Notes under the pieces: generated by a model
Databases searched by the model: none
What the model saw: the letters and a program-made list of their open reading frames with translations, nothing else
Told to the model about the DNA's origin: nothing
Position numbers and translations under genes: made by a program
Assembly (NCBI RefSeq): GCF_910592395.1
Contig: NC_088314.1
Location: 6,014,001 to 6,078,000, forward strand
Reading direction: 5' to 3'
Source: Lineus longissimus
Lineage: Eukaryota; Nemertea; Pilidiophora; Heteronemertea; Lineidae
DNA length: 64,000 nt
In this document: positions 23,301 through 33,558 of the stretch, piece after piece
Layout of the letters: each line of letters opens with the position of its first letter
Numbering within the stretch: the stretch's first letter is position 1

Positions 23301-26300
23301 ATGAGACATTAAACTGAGGTTACCTTATATCTTCTACCCATGCATAGGACAAACACAAACACGATTCAAGGGAGAGTCAATGGACACTGAGGGACTTAAT
23401 TGCCAAAAGGTGACCGTAACAGTTTGCGGTCCGATAAAATACAGTACCTTTTGTGGATGAAATTGACCTGGACTGGAAATCTTAATGATATCATTATCAT
23501 TTCAGCTCACAGACAAATACAACAAAAAAATAAAACCTTTTGACTTCTCTCGGAGTTTCTTCACCAAAACACTTGTCTTGACCCCTGGTACTTTCCTGGG
23601 AAATGGAATTTTAAGGTATGGCCAGGACCAATTCTGGGCTCTGTGGCTACAACATAAAATTTGCGATATGCATGATTAACGGGACAAAATTTTCCAGGCA
23701 TGAATTCTGACAACAATTAAAGCATAACAACTCCTGTTGTAAAGAAGGACAGGAAATATTACTAAAAATGATCAGTTCTTAAATGTAATTGTAATTTCAT
23801 TTGAGAGTAAACAGCCTAAATATCTGAAGTGAGTTTTGAAGAGGGATGTACCCAAGCTGTTTATTCAAGAACTCAATGGCAGAGTTCCATATTTCCAAAA
23901 GAGCTATATTAATGAGAGTCCGTGGACAATGCAAAGGTAAAACCTGTATCAATGACCTTTCACACAAAAAAAGATGCGTACTTGAAGAAGATGGTATCCA
24001 GGCCAGCAGCTCCCCTTCTATCACCTGGCAGGAATCCATTGTCCACAATTTCATTTGGCTTCTTGCGTACAAGCGAGTCCTGTAGCCTTTTCGTCAGATG
24101 GAGCGTTCTGTAGTTGAACTGCTCTTCTGCACCGCGGGAGCTCCTCACTCCTAGAAGAGAAATGTATAAAGCTTTTCGTTCATTACAATGACACAGCAAG
24201 GCTCAGAAAACCACCAAGTGGCTACTGGCTCATACTGTAATGCACTACAGCAAGCTATGAGAGTAATGTGAGAATCTGGTTCACTATGATATTTTGAGCT
24301 TGATCATTGTACACAATCATCCTGAAAGCACTGGCCCAATACTGATAAGGCTTTCAAGATACTCTTTTTCAAAAAACACCCCATTTGAAAGTCAGGCACT
24401 TGGTCAGGACACAATTTGTGCCACCGTCACCTCAAATCGGAAGAGCTTCTGAGCTTCCTTTGACGGCTAGATCATAGAGTTCAGTATACATTTTTATAAC
24501 CAAATCTTCTATTCGAGAAAACAACTTTTATCCAACAGTAACTGATTGGAACAATATCGGTCAAAGACCCATAGACAACATCTTTTTTAATTTGACAAAT
24601 GTCCCTACCCAGTGATGTGTTAACAGCTATATACTCCAGATCTGCCCAATAAGCTGCAATATCACTGTTCGTTCTGAACTGGTAAACCTTCTCTGGGTAT
24701 TCTTTGTCAGACACACACATATAGCCTGGTTCTGATGACAGAGTGTCGTAGAGAGTTGCATTGAAATGGATGTAGGCAAAGCACTAAAAAATAAAACACA
24801 AGAAATAAGTTAATATTTTGCCATAATTTGCCTTTCATCAAATACACACATAATAGTTTATTGTTACACGTTCTTTTGAGCACAATATCATTGATGTAGA
24901 TCATGCTTTTAACAAACCGACCCCAACCACAGATGTGCATAGCCCTTCTTTGGGAGTGACCACCATGGGAGGTCCCAGAGTGTTCTTACTTCACAATGCA
25001 TCACCACTTCCTGAATTTATTACAGGTCAATTTACCTTTTCCTTTGCGTAGACGTTTTGTGGTCCAATTGTCAGCAACCCCTGGTAACACAGCCTCTTTA
25101 TCAACTCATCAAATATGACAAACACATACTTCCTCTTATATGTAAGCTGGGCAAACAATGTTGGTGGGAGGCAGCACATTGGGTAGTATCGCTTGATGGG
25201 GTCGGCTAGGTATTCCTTCAACTCCTCTATGATGTAAGGAAAATTGACTAGCTGGCATAGGAGTTGCAATGGGAGGACTGTCAATGCATCACTCAAGTAA
25301 AACCAACCTTTTCCATACCCTGCGTGAAGAGAAGGGAAATCATAAACCGGTAATGCGAGGCAGGAAGTGGTGCAATTTACATCATGAACTTACTGATAAC
25401 AATTTGTTGAAAGGCTTCACTTATCTGTAATCATGGTATTGTTTTCTGAAGGGACTGATTCCTGATGCTTACCGTGGTGAACTGGAATCGGGGGTAGGAA
25501 GCGACGCCAGTCTAATTCGGAACAATAGACCTCCGGCTCAACTTTATGCTCACGTTGGGTCTGGTCCATAAACGCTTCATACGCGGTGAAGCCCCCTGGT
25601 ATGGTACCGTTGTAGCTACGCGTCAGGTAGAATAGATACTTGTGTAGGATTTCCTGGCGACGCATTCTTGGCACGAGGCCGTAAGCACGCGACGCGTCTT
25701 GTTTATAGATCATTTTAATTTTCGGTTGAGCTTTCTTGCTTCCTGAAGGTAAACTGTCATCAACATTCTGAAAAGAAAATCTGAACATTGACTTGATGCG
25801 GTAATATTAAAAAGCACTTTTTAGCCATTTGTTGGCCCTAGAAATTAAATTCAAACAGAAAATTGGTGTGTGAGGTGATTTGATTTAGGAGTACAATAAA
25901 TGACTTGTACAACTACAACATTCCAGGTCATTTTGTTTGCAAATAAGTGACAGATGACGACAACAATGGACTGAGATGATCATAGCCAGAATCAAAATGC
26001 CTACGGTGCAGGCCTCATCCCCAGACTCTCTTTTCACTTCCGCCTTGATGCTATCCCTTTGCTGCAGCAGCTTCTTCTTGGCGCGATGGATGGCATCTGT
26101 AATACGCTGGTCATTCGGTGAGACAGACTTCAGGCAGACAAACTCCATCTGAAACAAAAGAAAGTATCGATATAAAGACCAACAGGAAAAAATTAAGAGG
26201 AGTAGTTACAGCTTTTCTATCAGAGTTTTTTGGATCTTAAAAGGTCTTTTGGCCTGATGGAGTCGTCATTTTGCATTCTAAAGTGCAAAAAATTATCTAG

Positions 26301-29300
26301 GGTCACTCTCACTCAACAAATTATGCCCTAAAAAATTTCCAAAAATCCAGCAAAATGGGAAAGAATCTCTTCTCTATGATAGATTCATTGCAAAGGTTCA
26401 AATAGGGATTACCTTTTGTTCTTTGTTACCAACAGTAACCAGTGTCTTAATGACCTTGATCTGCCCCTCAGCAGCCAAGTTTTTCACCATTCGAGTCAGA
26501 GTTTTACGACACATTCTGCTGGTGCTGCCATCTTTTAACTCGCTCTCATAAATCTACAAAAAATTCAGAAATCAGCGGTGGCAAAGCGGCAGCTAAGCCT
26601 ATCGGAGCAAACTTGGTGGCACACTAAGACAACGGTGGTTTAGCAACCATCAAGTCACTCTTAGCAGATAGCGGAGCTTTGAACAACCGGGCCAGCACTG
26701 TGACCCTGCACACTCAAACCAAATATTTTTAGATCCAACTCTCAGACACTGCACCACTAAATTCCACCATGTGCAGAATCTCCCTAACAAGTGTAAAATC
26801 TACGTGTTCAATACTCACAATTTTCTGGAGATGGATCTTATCGGTCACTCCTTGTTCCTCAACAGTATCAAGAAACAGTTTCATCCGATGAATCTTCCTC
26901 GATGTGACCACACCTGTACAAAAAAGTGTTATAAAACAAAGAGCTTGTGGCTAAAAGAATCAGCCAGTGGGCGCAGTCCTTCATGGTTTTTTGTAGGGGC
27001 CCATGGGGTTCATGGGGAGTACTTCAAAACCAACCCTATCTTCTCTAAACAAACCAAGCCATCTTCTTCAGTTCTTCACTTGATCACAAAATATTGTTTT
27101 CATCGCAACCCCACTATCCTCCTCACTTGCATGCACACTGTTACATTGCTGCTTTGTGCCGCAACATTTGAGCACCGATTGGGGTTAAAATCAAGTCTCA
27201 CCTTTTCCCGATGGTTGCCTAAGACTTGTTTGTTTTTTCTCCATGTAATCCAACATCGTGCGCTCACAGCCTTCAGTGATAGAATACTCTGTCTTGGCAG
27301 TTACATCGAGGACCACATCACCGCCAGCTCCGGTTGGAATTACATCAACGTCCGTAACTGTTAGGTCTTCATCTAAACAAAATGAGTTCAGTTTAACATG
27401 ACACTGTAAGACAGGTGTGTTTTTTCGTGACAAACAACATTTTCTAACTATAATGCCACTAAAAAAAGGAACTCTAATATAAGTTACTGTAACAACATTG
27501 GCTACGCTAACTTGCACTGTCCCAAAAACACGAACTATAATAGATGTGAATATTTACCAGTTTGAAAAAATTTCACATTTAACAGAAAAAAATTCTTTGA
27601 GAGATAGTTTAATAATTAGCTAGATAAACTAGCTCATTCTCAATCAGACATAACATATCTGCAATAGCTATGATTTATTCATCACCACGATAGAGTTATC
27701 AATCAGAAGGATTCTCACCATTAATTGTTTCTTCTTCATCCTTGACCGACTTGATCATTTTCTGAACAGTGGTTTTATGCTTCTCAATATCTTTATGGTA
27801 GTTGCAGTCTTTCTCATGAACAAAAGCGACAAAGCTGGAAAGGATCAATCACAACTTATGAGGACTGCAAAGGAAATGCTTCCGATTCTACACTTTTAGC
27901 AAAATGGTAAATGCTCCTGTCAGCTGATGCAGTTGAGCAGCCTCAGAGCCTAGTCGAATCTAAAACCTCCTGCAAGCTGATCTAGTCCAGCAGTCTCATA
28001 GCCTACCTGAATCTAAATGCTCCAGGAAGCAGATCAGGTCGAGGAGCCTCAAAGCCTAGTGCTTAATACAGCTGACTACTATGCAACAGGACATTGTCAA
28101 TATGATGACTGCCTCCAAGTACAGGAAGAAGAAGTTTACAACCCTATCTTTACAACTACCCTTATGTTTGTTCACTTCTTACCGCTGAATCCTTTGCCTG
28201 CCTCGTTCTGCCAAAAACCTGGAAACCACACCCCTTGAGAGTAGATTACTCATCATCAAACGGGCATCGAGGGGTCCGACTCCAAATGCTTTAGCCAGTT
28301 GTTCAATTTCACAGCCCTGAGGGCCCAACCTCTCAACGAATCTGTATGCTTGGTTCAGGATTGGCTCATCGCGCACGATGTCAACTGTTTCAACATCTAA
28401 AGTGGAATTTTGGTTTTAAAAAGCTTGTTTTGAGCGCAGCGCCAACTGCTATCGTAAAATGGAGTATAGTTGTCTTTCCATAACAACACTACAGTGGTGA
28501 AAACCTACTGTGGGAACACAAATAATACTTTCACTACCCACAAAAACAGAATTTCAAGGAATATTTGCATGGTGGGAAAAGGACACTTTAACTGCCATGC
28601 AAAAAAATCCAGATAAAACAACGCACGATAAGATCCGAGGCCTTGTACAGCTTACAAGCAAATAACTGACAAACCGACAGGCCCTTCAATAAGAAAATGG
28701 CCCTTACCTTGGCAATCACCCTCTTCCTCGGGTATATCATCCTCCTCTAGTTTAAAACGCTTGACCATCTTCAACACTTTTACTGACCGCTCCCCACCAT
28801 TCCTAGAAATTGATACAAGTGATAAAAATGTAGGAGGATGATACGTGAAAGGAAGAATTGATAAAAACTAAGAAGTTATATTAGAGCATCTTATCAAGTG
28901 CTAGGTACCAAATTCTGATGATGGGGCCTTTGAGAAGAGAAATCGGCTCCTATCCAGTGGGTTTGGTTTGACTTATGGAATTGAACCCTAGTCAAGATAC
29001 CAAAACCCTTGAGAGTGGAGCAGATCAAAAAATGATAAGCTGAGCTTATCATTTTTTGATCTCACAACCAAAATCAGACACTTACTTCGTGTATTTCTCT
29101 TCATTGGATATGTCAGGATAGATCGAGGAAATAGGCATTTGCTCCTTTTTGAAGTTGGCCTGGGATGTAGCTAACTTAAAGATTTTCTTTGTGGTGCTCT
29201 GAAATTGTAAATCAGTGAACCCCATAATTTAACCCCAGTCACTCCACTCCGGTCCTTGTTGCACTGGCGACAAAGTGCAACGCGTGGGTCAATAAGGTAA

Positions 29301-31625
29301 GTTTGACACACAAAATGCAAAATGGCATTATTCCTGTGATGACAACATCCGCACGTTCTGTATTCAACCAACTTACCAGTTCTTCCTTTAAGTCTTGAAA
29401 AATTACCATCCTGTTTGGAGCCTGCATCAGTAAGTCGATGATTCGCTCGACAGACATGGTCACCTTGGACTTGTACTCGACGAAGAAACGATGTAAATGC
29501 ATCAGGTTTACATGGGTGGGGGCACTAACTGCGATAGGTTTACGCATGGTAAAGTACTGAAAAGAGGACACAGACACAGCACAAGATAGGCGAGTGGCCG
29601 AAATTTGTCAGAAAGTGCAGAAAATAGTCTAACTTTTCTAAGAGATAAAAGGTTTTATCATTTAGATGACATTCATTCAGGCATCACATGAAGTATGACC
29701 CTGTTCCTTTTGCAAATTAAGTATAAGATCACTTATAGTGGTGATATCCTGCTTACTTTACAAAATATGAACAACCAATTAGGGGAGAACTTAATGAACT
29801 TATAAACCCAAAACTTTAACTTTCGAACTTTTGTTTTCACTACCTGTTTTGTAATCAAATTGTGTTCCAGCATAAGTTTACGATGATAGAACATTTTATT
29901 GCTACTCTCATTGAACACATTCAAACTATCCTTCCCAACGGCAACTGCTCCTTCATAACGTGCTCTGGAAGAAAACAACTACCGGTAGTTAATCAACAGA
30001 TGATAATTGAGTGACAATGTGCTCTTTCTGATTCTAAGATGGCAAGCACTTGACCAATAAGGTGCTGATTTTTCGACTGGTATTGCACTCTAACTTCCCA
30101 TGTAGCAGTTGAATATAGTTTAATCAATGTTCTTCAACAGGGAACCATATGTCTTGATTCCTCAAGGGGTATTCAGCATTCATTTACTGATGCATTACTG
30201 TTTCATCTTATCAATGCTCTGCACTGCAGAAGATTCCACATGAAGTCTGAAATCGGACAAAATGGTATTACCTGCCAACTCGTTCCAATATACAGTACTG
30301 GAGACTGTTGAACAGATTGATAATGCAGGGGTTTGTATCCACCCCCAGGATATATTTGGTTCGTGTGGCCTGACTTGCAACCATCACGAACTGACTGCCC
30401 CACCTGAAAAAAAGATTCTACTAATGAATTAAGATTATGAGTAACCAAGAAGATTCAAATGGTCCTTTTACTAGACTTAAGTTCATGGGACGGTATTTTA
30501 ACAATTTGGCATTGACATGGACAAAACTCTACACATCTCTTCTGGATACTTTTGATAACATTTTCTACTTACTTCTTCATGATATCTCCATAAGGCATGA
30601 GTGCATTGCCACTACTATCACGGACCAGGTTTGTCACATTTTTCCTGGAATGGAAGGTCTCACAGGATCCTGTTATGCCATCCTCACTGATTATCTTTAT
30701 GGGATAGATATCAAGAAGCTCATCATCCTCCTAAAATCATTATGAAAAGAGTGCACTCATAAATAAGTGTTTTGCAGTTAAAATGCGATTGGTGTTCTAA
30801 AACTAACAGAAAATTTGGTTAAACTTGGCAACCCAATAAGCTAATTATATTGGTCAGAAAGCTACAAAGGGGGTGCTGCTGAAGCAACAACTTGTTAGCT
30901 TCTAGGAACTAATGTCAATGCTTTGGGACTGGGAGTGAAAAGTCTTGATTCAAATATTCCAGACTGGCAGAACACCAATTAAAATCAGACTCTGTAATCA
31001 AGGTTGGGGATTTGTCCAGGACCATGCAGCACCCCAGCATGTAAAAATGATCCGTGTTACAGAATTAACAGCACTTTACTACAGAACAGTCTAACTTACT
31101 GGTTCATAATGCATGCCCGACTCATCATCATAATAATCTTCTCGTTTCCAAAGACGAAGTGGAGGTCTTGGGTTTGGTAGCTCATGGAAATCTACATCAC
31201 TGCAAGTTGCTATGCCACGCCAAATGTAGGCTTTAGATTTCTCATCAATGCGGAGTGGAAACTTGGTCCTTCTGTGCTCAAGGCGCAACCAGAGGGCCTG
31301 GAAGGTTATTCCTGAAAAATAATGCTCGTAACTTATGACATAAATGAGGCATTAAGTTTGATAATGGTCTAGGAAACACGGTACACCAGAAAATATTTTA
31401 TTTTTTATGTGACGATTTTGTGAAATATTAATTGCAACCTGAAAATAATATTTACAAGAAACTTAACAGTTTACAGTGTCTGATGATGTTGAGGAACAAT
31501 TATGAAATGATAAATATGGGCAGTAACCCATGTCATACTTATCGGAATAACATTTAAAAATCTAAGAACATACCATCAAGACCTTCAAGTGCAATCTCTT
31601 CCAGACAAGCTTCAATGAAATCCAT
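17379..31625 (-). CDS. GTF3C1: General transcription factor 3C subunit 1 (TFIIIC220), 3' end unresolved
   Basis: This is the largest TFIIIC subunit, which binds the B box of tRNA and other type 2 Pol III promoters. I traced 32 phase-consistent coding exons: 31625-31574, 31311-31100, 30730-30573, 30403-30272, 29964-29844, 29556-29377, 29198-29086, 28802-28708, 28396-28183, 27834-27719, 27372-27202, 26913-26819, 26553-26413, 26148-26005, 25767-25473, 25319-25036, 24783-24609, 24150-23982, 23646-23537, 23161-22952, 22701-22616, 22303-22202, 21926-21813, 21516-21410, 21136-20974, 20638-20513, 20113-20040, 19643-19451, 19338-19146, 18897-18557, 18308-18126, 17441-17379 (1644 codons). Family landmarks: N-terminus LEEIALEGLDG; VMVASQA and FYHRKLMLEHNLIT (B-block winged helix); RLGPQGCEIEQL; PRMRRQEILHKYLFYL; LPPIPVHH; NGFLPGDRRGAAGLD; LNPNESFVVKPCEVK. 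Lys-rich exons 19-20 match the basic middle. A noncoding 5' exon probably ends at 32334 (donor GTAAGC) and joins at 31641. About 450 C-terminal residues present in human are not found. Confidence 0.9.
18974..19020. other. Intronic sequence
   Basis: Short AT-rich intron sequence between GTF3C1 exons 29 and 30 with no feature of its own. Confidence 0.2.
19735..19925 (-). repeat. SINE in a GTF3C1 intron, inverted copy
   Basis: Read on the minus strand, this matches the body of the SINE at 13449-13625: TTTACCCTGCTTGCTGCTC, CTACCCAGAGGTAGATGAG and GAATGTTAGTCCTGAG. It sits between GTF3C1 exons 27 and 28. Confidence 0.6.
20334..20460 (+). repeat. Dispersed repeat, copy 2 of 2
   Basis: Matches 15888-16020 in the same orientation (ggcaaggtactaacttggta ... 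cctggtacacttcactg). Both copies are non-coding and intronic or near-genic. Confidence 0.7.
20693..20832. repeat. 21-bp minisatellite with a CCATGG core
   Basis: About six copies of tttcaccatggtaaatcata lie in the intron between GTF3C1 exons 25 and 26. The right-hand four are nearly perfect, while the left-hand copies have diverged. Confidence 0.85.
23177..23340 (+). repeat. tRNA-derived SINE fragment in a GTF3C1 intron
   Basis: A tRNA-like head (actgggctcataatcaggag) is followed by a body with 'cctgaggtgtctttgagcaa' and 'aatgagacattaaactgagg'. The head is shared with 13449, but the body differs, so it belongs to a second SINE subfamily. It lies between exons 19 and 20. Confidence 0.55.
27908..28065. 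repeat. Degenerate tandem repeat of about 60 bp, three copies
   Basis: Units share 'gc.gatc.agt..agcagcctcagagcct' followed by 'gaatcta'. They lie in the GTF3C1 intron between exons 9 and 10 and are non-coding. Confidence 0.6.
29023..29061. repeat. 39-bp near-perfect palindrome
   Basis: gatcaaaaaatgataagct, one central base, then its exact reverse complement. It lies in the GTF3C1 intron between exons 7 and 8. It could fold into a 19-bp stem with essentially no loop. Confidence 0.9.
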
Positions 31626-31640
31626 GTTGCAGCATCAACT

Positions 31641-32334
31641 TCTGAAAGCCAAATACAACTTGACATAACTAACAGGCCAATGATTACCTAAGAGAACTAG
31701 GCTATTCTGTAGCAAGCAAAGGAACCAAGTGCCCGAAAGGAAGGCGTCACCAAAAATTGTGTTTCACCATGATTTGCTCGAAAAATAATCTAGGCCCTAC
31801 ATGGTGTTTTGCCAACTTCACCATGGCTCCCCCCCCCCCCCACCAATCACCGGGCCTGACTCTAGGACTTTTAATTGTTGATATATAGCAATTTCGTCGA
31901 CCAGTCAATTATAAATGCAGTCAATCATCATTCATTCAATCAATCAATTACATGATTACTATGCCTTACAGTTACTCTCTTTTTTTGTGGAAGAACAAGG
32001 CTCACCAGACCCTGACAAAACATCCCCACTTCAGGCCAATCAAAGAGGCATAAATGAACCTTGTCCTTACAATTCAGTATTGAGAAATCAATCATTACTG
32101 ATCAAAGGACAATGGCGACACGTGCCATGGCCTGCGCGACCCTTGGCAAAAATTCGTCTGCTACAGGACAGGGGCATTTAGATCAGAAACACCGAGGCGA
32201 AGAATTTTACCAATCGGACTAAATATGCTCCCATTCAACTGCAGTAACAAACATTTACAGCGCATAGACTAACAATGCAACTTGTTGTAGTCGTGCAACA
32301 ACCTGACGCAATGTCGAAGGTTAGATAGCTTACG
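31641..32334 (-). other. Probable 5' intron of GTF3C1
   Basis: The coding exon is preceded by an acceptor (ggctttcag) at 31642-31643, so a noncoding 5' exon is needed. The best candidate ends at 32334 with donor AAAC|GTAAGC and includes a short upstream ORF (MAKASLFDGFL, then stop) in good Kozak context near 32394. A poly-C tract at 31828-31841 is the only other feature. Confidence 0.35.
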
Positions 32335-32855
32335 TTTAGGCAGAAACTGCGCGACAAAATTATAAAAAACCGTCAAATAGCGAAGCCTTCGCCATGTTTT
32401 TTTCTCGCTCGTCGGTCTTTACATTTTACCTACATTTATGCACGTGTAATTACATATAGAATAGACTACACACCAGGGAAAAAAGTGCACGTTGTTTCAT
32501 TGTCGTTTGCGTCGGTTCAAAATAGATATTTTTCCACGTTAGCCTCCGTTTCACAACGTCTCCGGGCCTGCAGCCGCGGGGATGGACTTGTCGGAAGATG
32601 CATTTTACTGTTTTGTTTTAAAATTCGTACAAAATTATTTGAACCGTGTCTCTGCTAAAATAAACAAAGTAGCTGTAGACTGGAACCATATTGTCACTAA
32701 AGGCCTCGTCAGCCCCATCCCATAAAGGAGGTATCAGCTGGATTACGAATGTAGGCCTACTCTCTTCTGTCTGGGGAGTCTGATTGAAGGGGGGAGTCGA
32801 CTGTTGTATCGAATCTCTTGCGATATGTCACTGGAAATCCGATCATCCTTTTATT

Positions 32856-33170
32856 TCATTGTTTTGTTTGTCGGCGTTTTGGGATACGCCCATTAGTCCT
32901 CGAGCAATCAGATCGTCGGTTTTTGATAACATTTTCTCCAATTATTATTGGTAATTTGGCGTCAGCATCTGTTGACACACTATCTTTTGGCATCTTGACA
33001 CTAGAGGCTTTATAACCCGGCTTTATAATTTGTAAAACATCGGCACTATGCGGCTTGGTATCTTTCGCCTTCGGCCCATATCTATCGCCAACTGACTTTG
33101 CCCAAAGGAGACGAGTTTTATTTCTTGAGTCCATGTAATGCCGATCCACCGTCGTTGTGCGTATATCCAT
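32856..33170 (-). CDS. Uncharacterised 104-codon ORF, possibly repeat-derived
   Basis: An uninterrupted minus-strand ORF starts MDIRTTTVDRHYMDSRNK and continues with a basic, polar sequence (DRYGPKAKDTKPHSADVLQ). The composition is more protein-like than most chance ORFs here. Its first 15 codons overlap a dispersed repeat that recurs near 50130, so the start at least is mobile DNA. I recognise no domain. It may be a decayed element ORF or chance. Confidence 0.2.
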   Translation of the reverse strand: MDIRTTTVDRHYMDSRNKTRLLWAKSVGDRYGPKAKDTKPHSADVLQIIKPGYKASSVKMPKDSVSTDADAKLPIIIGENVIKNRRSDCSRTNGRIPKRRQTKQ

Positions 33171-33222
33171 TCTTGAATGGAGGAGACTTTAGGAATGATA
33201 TTCACCGCCGATAAGTCGGCAT
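33134..33222 (+). repeat. Dispersed repeat, also found near 50125-50572
   Basis: 'tgccgatccaccgtcg', 'gtgcgtatatccat' and 'attcaccgccgataagtcggcatg' recur at 50126-50175 and 50532-50570, where they flank a longer interior. The GCCGAT and ATCGGC-like ends suggest a small inverted-repeat element, here internally deleted. Confidence 0.55.
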
Positions 33223-33558
33223 GTGTAATTAAAAGTTATCTAACGACTTTTCTGGAAAGAAGCCAGAAAAGCTGATTAGATTTCAATCAATTTTTCTAAA
33301 TGGAGATGATCAATGCAGATTCTGAGCGTCACCCACCTGACTCCAAAATTGAATTGGACCACAGTTTGTTTATGGACTAGGGTAAAAACGCATAGAAGTA
33401 TAAACAATAGACAAGTGTATCCGGAATCTGTAATCATTATTGAGTGAATATCCAAGCCAATGATCTCCTATTGGTCACAATTTGATCTCACTAATTAAAT
33501 CGATTAAAATCAGATTTCTAGATTTTCCTTTGCCGGAAGGGGCGTCGCGGGCGAGTAA

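Noticed and set aside
26771-27364. 197-codon plus-strand ORF
   Set aside because: It lies opposite GTF3C1 exons 11 and 12 and their intron; the minus-strand exons match the known protein and have splice sites.
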